This document shows, in pieces, positions 17,802-26,800 of a stretch of DNA of 64,000 nt; position 1 is the first letter of the stretch, and every line of letters begins with the position of its first letter. The notes under the pieces are model-generated. The model searched no databases. It saw nothing but the letters and a program-made list of their open reading frames with translations, and was not told the origin of the DNA. This DNA is from Shewanella xiamenensis. Its GTDB lineage: Bacteria > Pseudomonadota > Gammaproteobacteria > Enterobacterales > Shewanellaceae. The DNA lies in contig NZ_BMOP01000008.1 in the NCBI RefSeq assembly GCF_014647135.1, positions 1 to 64,000 of the forward strand. The letters are read 5' to 3'. The position numbers and the translations under genes are program-made.

Positions 17802-18771
17802 GCGCACTAAACCTTTGTCGAAAGGCACTCGGGGTTAGGCCGGTAATACGAGTAAACGCTTTGCGACAGGCACTCACATCCTCATAGCCAACTTGGTGCG
17901 CTATGGTCTCGAAACTCAGAGAACTATTTTCGAGTAAGTCGCAGGCCTTTTGGATCCTGAGTTTTTGTAGGTATTCATTAGGCTTATGCCCTGTCGCTTT
18001 CACAAAACGTCGCAAAAAAGTTCGCTCGCCCATACAGCACTGCTGCGCCAAAACCGCAACACTCATCGGCTCACCATAGTCGGTTTGTAGGCGATTTTGC
18101 AGACCCAAGATCACAGCATCCCCATGATCTCGTTTAGGTAAAAACTGTTGGTAATAACGCTGTTCACGCCCACCAGTGTCGATAACAAGGTACTTACCCA
18201 GTTGGCGCATGACTTTCACATGGCAAAACTGCGCGACTAACTCTAGCCCCAAGTCGAGCCACGACATCATGCCAGCAGCCGTGATGATATCGCCCTCGTT
18301 AACCATGATTTTTTCGATCTCGAGTTTCACCTGCGGATATTGGGTCTCAAACGTTTCCACTAGCCCCCAATGGGTTGTCGCCTTGCGGCCATTGAGTAAA
18401 CCCGCTGCGGCCAGCACAAATGCTCCCGCACAGGCAGAACAGAGAATAGCTCCTCGGGCATGTTGCTGCTGTAACCATAATCGCAATGAAGGCGCTGCAT
18501 TGAAGTAAAGCTCAGTCTCGATGCTCGGCGGGATAATCACTAACTGATAGCGATCTTCGAGATTCATCTCCTCTAGGGATAACCGAGTCACAGCAAAGCA
18601 ACTTGAGCCTAGGGATTTATTTTCGTCAGCTAACATCAGCTTATTAGCCACCAGCAACATCTCTTCTAAGCCAAATACGGCTGAAGTTAAACAACCGGGT
18701 ATGGCTAATATCGCCACTTTTAATGGGGATGGCTCGGCAAAATTTGTCAATTTAAGCACCATAGATGTCAT
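17758..18771 (-). CDS. GlxA-type AraC family transcriptional regulator
   Basis: A 337-residue regulator with an N-terminal DJ-1/PfpI (class I glutamine amidotransferase-like) domain, about 10-190, carrying the Cys elbow LCSACAGAFVLAAAG. A C-terminal AraC helix-turn-helix pair fills about 230-330 (QCCMGERTFLRRFVKATGHK and FETIAHQVGYEDVSACRKAF). Start at ATG 18771 is chosen over a TTG at 18792; an ATG at 18762 is also possible. It is divergent from the isochorismatase-like gene across ~85 bases, so that hydrolase is its likely target, as is common in this family. The effector is unknown. Confidence 0.9.
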   Translation of the reverse strand: MTSMVLKLTNFAEPSPLKVAILAIPGCLTSAVFGLEEMLLVANKLMLADENKSLGSSCFAVTRLSLEEMNLEDRYQLVIIPPSIETELYFNAAPSLRLWLQQQHARGAILCSACAGAFVLAAAGLLNGRKATTHWGLVETFETQYPQVKLEIEKIMVNEGDIITAAGMMSWLDLGLELVAQFCHVKVMRQLGKYLVIDTGGREQRYYQQFLPKRDHGDAVILGLQNRLQTDYGEPMSVAVLAQQCCMGERTFLRRFVKATGHKPNEYLQKLRIQKACDLLENSSLSFETIAHQVGYEDVSACRKAFTRITGLTPSAFRQRFSALTPALTPVDDSSIN

Positions 18772-18856
18772 TTCTGCCACTCTTAATGGCAATGAATCTA
18801 CCGCAAACTCTCCTTCGAAGACATCTTTTGCAAGAGAAAACGAACAGGAGAAAAAT

Positions 18857-19393
18857 ATGTCGAGCTTAAACCAGATCCCAGAGAACAGCGCCTTAGTGAT
18901 TATTGATGTGCAGAATGACTACTTTCCCCATGGGGCTTACCCACAATGGCAAGTCGATGAGGCATTAGCGCGCACCTTGCACTCAGTGCAATGTGCCCAG
19001 CAACAGGCAATACCGATTATTCTCGTGCAGCATATCGCCGATACTGCTCAGGATGACGCCCCCTTTTTTAACCCACACACTCAAGGAGTTGAAATCCATC
19101 CAGCGCTTTTAGCTGAGCTACCCAATGCCCCAATTGTGGTAAAACAATTTGCCGACAGTTTCGATGGCACAGAGCTAGCCAACTTACTCCAAGATATGCA
19201 AATCAAGCATTTACTCTTATGCGGTATCATGACTCAAAACTGCGTGACCCATACAGCGCTATCACCCGCGGCACAAGCCTATTCAGTGCAAGTGATTGCC
19301 GATGCCTGCACAGCTCCCACGCAAATGGTGCATCAAATTTCGCTAAGCGCCTTGTCCCGCAGAGTGGCATTAATCAATAGCCAAGACTTATAA
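18857..19393 (+). CDS. Isochorismatase-like cysteine hydrolase
   Basis: A 178-residue alpha/beta hydrolase of the isochorismatase/nicotinamidase superfamily. The predicted triad is intact: D17 (VIIDVQNDYF), K96 (IVVKQF) and C129 (MTQNCVTHTA). The ATG at 18857 has CAGGAG six bases before it; the longer frame from 18701 runs into the divergent regulator and is rejected. Substrates of the family include nicotinamide, isochorismate and other amides, and the sequence does not choose among them. Divergent from a GlxA-type regulator, which probably controls it. Terminator at 19405-19430. Confidence 0.9.
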   Translation: MSSLNQIPENSALVIIDVQNDYFPHGAYPQWQVDEALARTLHSVQCAQQQAIPIILVQHIADTAQDDAPFFNPHTQGVEIHPALLAELPNAPIVVKQFADSFDGTELANLLQDMQIKHLLLCGIMTQNCVTHTALSPAAQAYSVQVIADACTAPTQMVHQISLSALSRRVALINSQDL

Positions 19394-19404
19394 GACGAGA
19401 AAGC

Positions 19405-19430
19405 AAAAAACCCTCGAAAGAGGGCTTTTT
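19405..19430. terminator. Bidirectional terminator, hydrolase gene / cymA
   Basis: CCCTC-GAAA-GAGGG flanked by an A-run on the left and CTTTTT on the right, between two convergent genes. Confidence 0.85.
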
Positions 19431-19462
19431 ATTTGAATATCAAGCTATTGAAGCGCTAAACC

Positions 19463-20026
19463 TTATCCTTTTGGATAGGGGTGAGCAACACCTTTGTGGC
19501 AGTCCACGCAGGTCTTTCTTGCTTCAGGATCTTTCTTGAAGTTGTTGGTGTGCATTCTCACAGCCATTGGCTTCATTGTTTCAGGTTGATTTTCATAAAT
19601 ACGAGTATGGCAGTGTTGACAGTTAGCAGAGTCATTACCACGGAAGTAAGCTAAAGCTTTGTCAGCTTGCTCTTTGCGGTTTTCGTCTAGCCAAGCTTGA
19701 GTGTTAAAGCCATCGATAGTTAAGAAACCGTATAAGTCCTTAGATACGATGATTTTCTTGATCAAGTAATCCACTGGAGCATGTGGTAAGTGGCAGTCTT
19801 GACATTGTACGGTCACACCAGCACGGCCACCGCCATGGGCAGAAGCTAACACTTCATTTTTCAATGAGTGGTTGCTATGGCAGCTCATACAGAATGCGTC
19901 TTCACTCGTCGCATGTAAGGTTTGTTGGGTTGCAAAGTAGCCCACAACACCAATAACGATACCAACAACCAGTAGCGCTAGGATGGAATATTTCGCGCTG
20001 GGTTTAAATAGTGCACGCCAGTTCAT
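19463..20026 (-). CDS. cymA: CymA, membrane tetraheme c-type quinol dehydrogenase
   Basis: The central electron hub of Shewanella anaerobic respiration. It oxidises menaquinol at the inner membrane and passes electrons to periplasmic fumarate, nitrate, nitrite, DMSO, Fe(III)/Mn(IV) pathways and to urocanate reductase. The 187 residues have an uncleaved N-terminal helix (about 13-35) and four CXXCH haem sites: CMSCH, CQDCH, CQHCH, CVDCH. The sequence is almost the S. oneidensis protein as I know it (NapC/NrfH family). The ATG at 20026 is preferred to a GTG one codon earlier, with GGAG 8 bases upstream. Monocistronic. A strong CRP-like site lies 286 bases before the start. Confidence 0.98.
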   Translation of the reverse strand: MNWRALFKPSAKYSILALLVVGIVIGVVGYFATQQTLHATSEDAFCMSCHSNHSLKNEVLASAHGGGRAGVTVQCQDCHLPHAPVDYLIKKIIVSKDLYGFLTIDGFNTQAWLDENRKEQADKALAYFRGNDSANCQHCHTRIYENQPETMKPMAVRMHTNNFKKDPEARKTCVDCHKGVAHPYPKG

Positions 20027-20419
20027 CACTCTATCTCCGAAAATATGGTCAAAATTAGTTTTTATAAGACTATTTTATATTTTTTCATTTATTAGAAATT
20101 TGATTTCAAGCCTAAAATGCCGATTAATGTAAACTTAAAAGCGCAAAATGAGACTTAGCTCTAACTCTGAATAATACGACTCGCTAAAACCAGCTTAGCA
20201 GAGCATTAGGGTACTTCAACTCTCACTAATACATTCATCATTATGCTAAGCGACAAATGATTAAGTACTACCTTAAGAAGCTAAGGCAATGAAATCATTT
20301 TTAGAATACAAAAATGTGATCAAGACGACATTTAACCTTTGCTATAAAAGCCTGACGCCTAAAACTAAACTCAAAATGAAACTTTTTATGCAATTTGTTG
20401 GTCTTTAAGGATAGGTACA
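20027..20419. other. cymA upstream region, divergent intergenic
   Basis: A 393-base gap between cymA and the copper module. Apart from the CRP-like palindrome at 20312-20333 it is AT-rich without any plausible ORF or structured RNA that I can recognise. It should hold both divergent promoters. Confidence 0.5.
20312..20333. promoter_or_regulatory. CRP-like binding site
   Basis: AAATGTGATC-AAGA-CGACATTT matches 19 of 22 bases of the CRP consensus AAATGTGATC-TAGA-TCACATTT. CRP is the main anaerobic-respiration regulator in Shewanella, so the site fits cymA, although it is nearer the rightward gene (start 20420). Confidence 0.6.
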
Positions 20420-20800
20420 TTGGCAACGGTTTTTTTTATGGCTAAGTTTTGGATCACCATAGCACTGTTATTTTCACTTATCGCTCAGTCGGCGATGGTG
20501 AATGCTATGCCAACTTCAGCGATGAATGACTTTCACGATATATCCAGCATGCAAATGGTTGATGGCAAAATAAATTGCACTATGCCCGATTGTCCCCCAG
20601 ACGAATGCATGTTGCATTGCCAAGACTCTCTTACCAACCATTGCAAAACTCATTGCGTTGCACAGCTTTACCTCTCAACATCACAACCACAACTCGCGTT
20701 GATGAGTCATGCTAGTAATCGTATTACGAACAAAAGCTGGGCGATTCAAACCGCCGACCTTGGGTTGACCACACCACCACCCAACTCCGATTTGCTGTAA
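20420..20800 (+). CDS. Small secreted Cys/Met-rich protein, first gene of copper module
   Basis: A 126-residue protein with a hydrophobic leader (about 8-29, ending VNAMP). The mature part clusters six Cys with His and Met (CTMPDCPPDECMLHCQ, HCKTHC), suggesting metal binding. I do not recognise the family; it resembles the CopL-like/DUF2946-type small proteins found in copper loci only in style. The TTG at 20420 has AAGGATAGG upstream; an ATG at 20438 lacks one. Same strand as the CusBA-like genes, so a role in copper or silver handling is inferred from context. Confidence 0.65.
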   Translation: MATVFFMAKFWITIALLFSLIAQSAMVNAMPTSAMNDFHDISSMQMVDGKINCTMPDCPPDECMLHCQDSLTNHCKTHCVAQLYLSTSQPQLALMSHASNRITNKSWAIQTADLGLTTPPPNSDLL

Positions 20801-20890
20801 CCGATCTTAATCATTAAATCGATTCAATCGCTCGCGAAGCTGCCACCACGATTTGGCGCTCACGCGATCACGCAAATTTTGGAGTTTATT

Positions 20891-21346
20891 ATGAAAACGA
20901 CCTTATTTAGTAAAATTTTCGTTGGCGTTACATTCATCATCAGTACTATTGCTATCAGCATGACGGCGAGTGCTGCGACCTTGAAAGGCACTGATACACT
21001 CAATGTGGTCAGCATTAATGGCCAAGCAACTAAATCCTTTAAACCAGTACAACTACCTGAAGGTAAAGTGCTAATTGAAGTAAAATATCAAGATCTATTC
21101 AGTTATCGCGCCGATGACAGTGGCACTTGGGTGAAGTCTGAGCCTCTATTCTTTACCCTAGATGTTGCACCACAGTCGAATTACCAGATCAGCACTCCAA
21201 CATTAACTAGCGAGGCTGATGCCAAACGTTTTATCAATAACCCTCATATACAGCTCAGTGTAGATGGTGCCACACCACTGCCACTCGTCTTGCAAAATCA
21301 CAGTCAGTTAATGGCAGAGATCTTACAAAATCAGGTCGCTAGATAA
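20891..21346 (+). CDS. DUF2057 family secreted protein (YccT-like)
   Basis: A 151-residue periplasmic or exported protein with a signal peptide (about 1-28, ending MTASA-AT). The pattern LNVVSINGQ, then LPEGKVLIEVKYQDLF, is characteristic of DUF2057/YccT. The ATG at 20891 has GGAG six bases before it. Function unknown in this context. It sits between two Cys/Met-rich protein genes on the same strand, but 90-base gaps on both sides leave operon membership uncertain. Confidence 0.85.
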   Translation: MKTTLFSKIFVGVTFIISTIAISMTASAATLKGTDTLNVVSINGQATKSFKPVQLPEGKVLIEVKYQDLFSYRADDSGTWVKSEPLFFTLDVAPQSNYQISTPTLTSEADAKRFINNPHIQLSVDGATPLPLVLQNHSQLMAEILQNQVAR

Positions 21347-21453
21347 TCCAACCTTAGGAGCGATGAGCTGAGGCATTAACTAAAATGTGAGTTAACGCAT
21401 TGCAGCATAATGCCTCTGTGCTAGAATCCAAGCGTTCATTATCTGGAATTATT

Positions 21454-21894
21454 ATGCATCAAACACTTAGTCGTTATTTATTAGTCATATTCACTTTACT
21501 CGCATTGGTCGGGCAAGGTGTTGTGTCTAATGGACACGCTATGGTGATGCGCTCAATGGAAATGGGCGCTATGGTTCATAGCCTTTCCAACCAAGGAATG
21601 GATCACGCGGCAATGATGCAAATGAACACCGAGCACCACGCTGACGCCAGTGCAATGGCCAATACAAATTGCTGTAACGATCAAATGCTTCCCGGCGCAA
21701 AACAGCATTGTTGTAATGGCACCACGTCCTGTCTTAACGATTGTGGACATTGCTTGACGATCTCAGTTGCTGGTACGCTTTTCAGTCCACATCTTTGGCC
21801 AAGTGTGAGTCTGAGTGATACCCCTATGGCCACTCCTATGCCTCATTTCCACTCTATCTCTTTATCGTCGGCCTTCAAGCCACCGATAGCCTAG
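21454..21894 (+). CDS. Secreted His/Met/Cys-rich protein in copper module
   Basis: A 146-residue protein with a hydrophobic leader (about 7-28) and a mature part rich in Met and His (MEMGAMVHS, MDHAAMMQMNTEHH), then Cys pairs (NCCNDQ, HCCNGTTSCLNDCGHC). The composition is typical of periplasmic copper- or silver-binding proteins such as CopL/DUF2946 types. It is not a CusF fold by any motif I can see. The ATG at 21454 excludes an 18-residue extension lacking a ribosome binding site. It lies upstream of the CusBA-like genes, which makes a metal-buffering role likely (inference). Confidence 0.7.
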   Translation: MHQTLSRYLLVIFTLLALVGQGVVSNGHAMVMRSMEMGAMVHSLSNQGMDHAAMMQMNTEHHADASAMANTNCCNDQMLPGAKQHCCNGTTSCLNDCGHCLTISVAGTLFSPHLWPSVSLSDTPMATPMPHFHSISLSSAFKPPIA

Positions 21895-22110
21895 TCCTAG
21901 CCTCATTGTGCCCTTTTTTCAGGGCGAACCAAGCTAACTATTTATTTTGCCGTTTATTGTGGTGCCCTCTTATAAAGCACCCAGAGTAAAGCTAAAACGT
22001 TGACTGTGCACGATGCTACCCATGGCATTAGTTTTGAGTATGCACTCAAGAAATAAGCTCAATCACGTTTTATGCACTCATATTCGGCCCTAAAACCCGA
22101 TGGAGTGAAT

Positions 22111-22371
22111 ATGAAAACCTTAACTAATCTTGCCTTAGTTGCATTTTTAATGACCAGCACCAGTGTGTTTGCTACAGCAACACCCCATGAGCATCACCAC
22201 CACAATGCCGCGCCACAGGAACAAACTGTAGCCTATGTTTGCCCAATGCATCCCGAAGTTACAGGTAACAAAGGCGATACTTGCCCTAAATGTGGCATGA
22301 ATTTAGAGCCTAAAGCGACGACAGAAAAAATGGCTGACGGTGCAATGCACAAAGATCACGCGCACCACTAA
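22111..22371 (+). CDS. Small periplasmic heavy-metal-binding domain protein
   Basis: An 86-residue exported protein: signal peptide (about 1-22), His-rich linker (HEHHHHN), one HMBD domain (YVCPMHPEV, then CPKCGMNLEP) and a His-rich tail (HKDHAHH). The CPMHPEV/CPKCGM pair is the treble-clef-like metal site found in CusB-type adaptors and Cu-ATPases. It starts at ATG 22111 with TGGAG upstream and ends 21 bases before the adaptor gene, which carries two more such domains. It is a plausible periplasmic Cu/Ag carrier replacing CusF in this cluster (inference). Confidence 0.85.
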   Translation: MKTLTNLALVAFLMTSTSVFATATPHEHHHHNAAPQEQTVAYVCPMHPEVTGNKGDTCPKCGMNLEPKATTEKMADGAMHKDHAHH

Positions 22372-22392
22372 GCTAGGCTGGAGATGAGGCAT

Positions 22393-23883
22393 ATGAACCA
22401 ATTTTACAAAGTAAAAAAACCGTGCACTAAGGCTGTATTGATACTCAGTAGCTTTCTGCTGGGCACTCCTTGGTTAACCCAGGCTCAGCTTGTTGATCCT
22501 GCGGCTCAATCAGAGGCGGGGCATCAGCATAACAGCAATAGCGCCAATCAAGTCAAAACATATACTTGCCCTATGCACCCTGAAGTAGAAAGCCATGAAC
22601 CCGGCCGCTGCCCTAAGTGCAATATGTTTCTCGTTGAGAAGGAAGAAACAAGCAATACTGCACAACATGACGAACATCAAGCACATACACAAAACGCCAA
22701 CGCGGCTCAAGTGTTTGATACCCCAACGCCTAAAGCCAATAACTTAGTCAAAAATCAAAATTCTGGCGCAACGATTAAGTATGTGTGCCCAATGCATGCC
22801 CACATCATTAGTGATTTCCCAGGTACTTGCCCTATTTGTGGGATGAATTTAGAGAAGGTCGAAACAGGCGGCAATACGCAGGAAATTAACATTAATGTCT
22901 CTGGCGGTATGCAACAAGCACTTGCCCTTAAAGTCGCCAACGTTGAGCGCGATACCCTATGGAAGTTTGTCGAAACCGTGGGTCAAATAGACTATGACGA
23001 GAGCCAGATCAGCCATATTCATGCCCGCGTTACTGGCTGGGTTGAAAAGCTAATGGTTAAATCCATGGGGGATACCGTCAAAAAGGGGCAGCTACTTTAT
23101 GAGATCTACTCACCCGATTTAGTCAATGCTCAGGATGATTATCTGCTCGCCTTAGATACAGCGAAAACCTCCGGTAGCCAAAGATACCAAGATCTGGTCC
23201 GCAGGGCAGGCTTAAGGCTGTCGTTCTTAGGGTTTAACGAACAACAAATCAAACAATTAGCCAGCTCACGCCAAACCCAATATCGAGTACCGTTTTACGC
23301 ACAACAGGAAGGTGTTGTCGAAACACTCTCCATCCGTGACGGTATGTATATTGAGCCTTCTACTGAAGTCATGTCATTGGTCGATCTTTCTAAGGTATGG
23401 GTCATCGCCGATGTGTTTGAAAATGAACAAAGCTGGATTAGGGTTGGGCAAAAAGCCGAAGTCTCTGTGCCCGCGATGAATATCAACGGTATTGAAGGCA
23501 CGGTTGACTATATCTATCCCGAGCTAGACCCTGTTACCCGTAGTTTGAGAGTACGCGTGGTACTGAATAATACCGATGTCTCTTTAAGACCCAAGACACT
23601 CGCTAAGGTTTCGCTCTTTGGCGGCCCAAATAAGGATGTACTCGTGATCCCACAGGAAGCGCTCATCCAAACGGGTAAAGAAAACCGCGTAATAGTCAAA
23701 CAAGCCGATGACAGCTTTATCGCAAAAGCTGTCACTGTAGGCATGATGAGCCAAGGCAAGGCCGAGATAGTCTCGGGCCTAAGCGAAGGTGAACGTGTCG
23801 TCACCTCAGGGCAATTCCTGCTCGACTCCGAGGCCAGCCTCAAGGGCAGCCTAATGCGTTTAAGCAGCGGTCATCAGCACTAG
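22393..23883 (+). CDS. cusB: CusB-like periplasmic adaptor of Cu/Ag efflux RND pump
   Basis: A membrane-fusion protein linking the RND pump to an outer membrane channel. The 496 residues have a signal sequence (about 1-32), two HMBD domains (TCPMHPEVE with CPKCNM; VCPMHAHI with CPICGM), then the adaptor core: barrel-sandwich halves (SHIHARVTGWVEKLMVKSMG), alpha-hairpin, beta-barrel and membrane-proximal domain. Tandem HMBDs are more than in E. coli CusB, which has none. The ATG at 22393 is preferred to 22384 because GGAG then sits 9 bases upstream. It is followed 9 bases later by the pump gene. Confidence 0.93.
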   Translation: MNQFYKVKKPCTKAVLILSSFLLGTPWLTQAQLVDPAAQSEAGHQHNSNSANQVKTYTCPMHPEVESHEPGRCPKCNMFLVEKEETSNTAQHDEHQAHTQNANAAQVFDTPTPKANNLVKNQNSGATIKYVCPMHAHIISDFPGTCPICGMNLEKVETGGNTQEININVSGGMQQALALKVANVERDTLWKFVETVGQIDYDESQISHIHARVTGWVEKLMVKSMGDTVKKGQLLYEIYSPDLVNAQDDYLLALDTAKTSGSQRYQDLVRRAGLRLSFLGFNEQQIKQLASSRQTQYRVPFYAQQEGVVETLSIRDGMYIEPSTEVMSLVDLSKVWVIADVFENEQSWIRVGQKAEVSVPAMNINGIEGTVDYIYPELDPVTRSLRVRVVLNNTDVSLRPKTLAKVSLFGGPNKDVLVIPQEALIQTGKENRVIVKQADDSFIAKAVTVGMMSQGKAEIVSGLSEGERVVTSGQFLLDSEASLKGSLMRLSSGHQH

Positions 23884-23892
23884 GAGCGCATT

Positions 23893-26800
23893 ATGTTGAA
23901 ATATATTATCGAGTCCTCGATCAGACAAAGACTTATGGTGTTAATTATCGCCATCATGGTTACTGTCTGGGGCGTGCAGGAGTTGCGTAAAACGCCGCTC
24001 GATGCCCTGCCGGATTTATCCGACGTGCAGGTGATCATTAAGACCCCTTATCCAGGGCAAGCACCAAAACTCGTTGAAGAACAAGTGACTTACCCATTAT
24101 CGACCGCCATGTTAGCCGTACCCGGAGCAAAAACCGTGCGGGGTTTCTCGATGTTTGGTGACTCTTATGTGTATGTGATCTTCGAAGATGGCACCGACAT
24201 CTATTGGGCGCGTTCACGGGTGTTGGAGTATTTAAGCCAGATCAGCAGTCGCTTACCTCAAGGGGTACAACCCTCACTCGGCCCTGATGCGTCAGGTGTG
24301 GGCTGGGTGTTTGAGTACGCGCTGGTCGACCGCTCCGGCAACTTAGATCTCTCGCAACTTAAAAGCCTACAGGATTGGTACCTCAAACTCGAGCTGCAAA
24401 GCGTCGCAGGCGTATCTGAAGTTGCCACGGTAGGCGGTATGGAGCAGACCTATCAGATCGTGCTCGAGCCAGACAATATGGCGATCTATAAACTCGATAT
24501 CGCCACCGTCAAAGAGGCGATAGAAAGAGCCAATAGCGAAGCTGGTGGTTCAGTGGTCGAAATGGCCGAAGCCGAATATATGGTGCGCGCCAAAGGTTAT
24601 CGTCAAACATTAGCTGATTTTCGTGAAATCCCATTAGGGATTACTAGCCCTTCCGGAACAGCTTTACTACTCAAAGATGTCGCTACCGTGCGCAAAGGCC
24701 CCGCTGCTCGCCGCGGTATTGCCGAGCTTGATGGCGAAGGCGAAGTCGTGGGCGGCATTGTGGTGATGCGGTACGGTGAAAACGCACTTTCCACTATCGA
24801 TGCGGTTAAAGCTAAACTGGAAGAGTTAAAAACAGGTCTGCCTGAAGGGGTGGAAATCATTCCAACCTATGACCGCTCTCAATTAATTCAAAAGTCTGTC
24901 GACAACCTATTCAGCAAAGTCATTGAAGAAATGTTGGTAGTGGGCTTGGTTTGCCTATTATTTTTACTGCATGCACGCTCAACATTGGTCGCGGTGATTA
25001 CTTTACCGCTGTCGATTCTTATTGCCTTTATTGTGATGAATAAAATGGGGGTGAATGCCAATATTATGAGTCTTGGTGGCATCGCTATTGCCATCGGTGC
25101 CGTAGTAGATGGTGCGATCGTCATGATCGAAAACCTGCACAAACATTTAGAGCACTTTAAAACCGAACATCAACGCGAACCGTCGGTTAAAGAACACTGG
25201 GAAATTGTTAGCGCAGCTTCTATCGAAGTGGGTCCTGCACTGTTTTTCTCACTGATTATTATCACCTTAAGTTTTGTACCCGTATTTGCGCTAGAAGCGC
25301 AGGAAGGACGCTTATTTGCGCCACTGGCTTACACTAAAACCTTTGCCATGGCGGCAGCGGCATTATTATCCATTACGCTAGTGCCAATTCTGATGGGTTA
25401 CTTTATTCGTGGAAAAATTCCTAGCGAGCGCAGTAATCCCATCAGCCGAGTGCTAATTACTCTGTATCAACCGTCGTTGAAACTGGTGCTGAAGTTTCCA
25501 AAAGTAACCCTACTAATTGCTTTAATGGCACTGGCCAGTGCTTGGTATCCCATGACACGTATGGGCAGCGAGTTTATGCCTGCGCTCGAAGAAGGCGATT
25601 TACTCTATATGCCAACGGCATTGCCAGGCATTAGCGCCAGCAAAGCCGCCGAAGTGCTACAACAGACGGATCGTTTGATTAAAACCGTCCCTGAAGTCGC
25701 TCGCGTATTTGGTAAGGTGGGGCGGGCCGAAACGGCGACAGATCCTGCGCCACTCACCATGCTCGAAACCACAATCATGCTAAAACCCCACAACGAATGG
25801 CGTGAAGGCATGACCTTAGATGGCATCATTAATCAGTTACAGCAGACGGTAAAAGTGCCTGGCCTCACAAACGCTTGGGTACAACCGATTAAGACACGTA
25901 TCGATATGCTATCAACGGGCATTAAAACCCCCGTGGGCATTAAAATTACCGGTGCAGATGTCAATGAGCTGCAAGCCCTAGGCACCAAAATTGAGGCTAT
26001 CTTAAGCAAGGTCCCACACACTAAATCGGCCTATGCAGAACGGAGTGGTGGTGGACGCTACATCGACATTACGCCAAAACTGGATGTTGCCGCTCGTTAT
26101 GGTATGTCATTACAAGATATTCAGGATGTAGTGCGTTACGCCATCGGTGGTATGGATATTGGCGAGTCCGTACAAGGTGCTGAGCGTTACCCTATTAACC
26201 TGCGCTATCCAAGAGAGCTGCGTGACAATATCGAGAAACTGCGTGAATTACCTGTGATCACTAAATCGGGAAATTACTTACCACTTCGCAATTTAGCCGA
26301 TATCGAAATCACCGATGGTGCACCAATGCTCACCAGCGAAAACGGGCGCTTAATCTCTTGGGTATTTATCGATATTGAGGGCACTTCTATTGGGGAATAC
26401 ATTAACACCGCGAAGCAAGCTTTAAATGCCGAACTCAAAATGCCGCCCCGTTATAGCTACAGCTTTGCGGGCCAGTACGAGTATATGCAGCGGGTCGACG
26501 CCAAACTAAAGCAAGTCATCCCAATGGCATTAGGGGTCATCTTTATCCTACTGATGATGACCTTTGGCTCTACCATGCAAGCGAGCATGATCATGCTGAG
26601 TCTACCCTTTGCCTTAGTCGGCAGCACTTGGCTATTGTATCTACTGGATTACAACATCTCTGTTGCCGTCGCTGTTGGTATGATTGCCCTTGCTGGGGTA
26701 GCAGCAGAATTTGGGGTGATTATGTTGGTCTATTTAAATAACGCCATCAAACATCGACAGGAGAAAAACCTTTACCACAGCGTTGAAGACTTAAAAGAAG

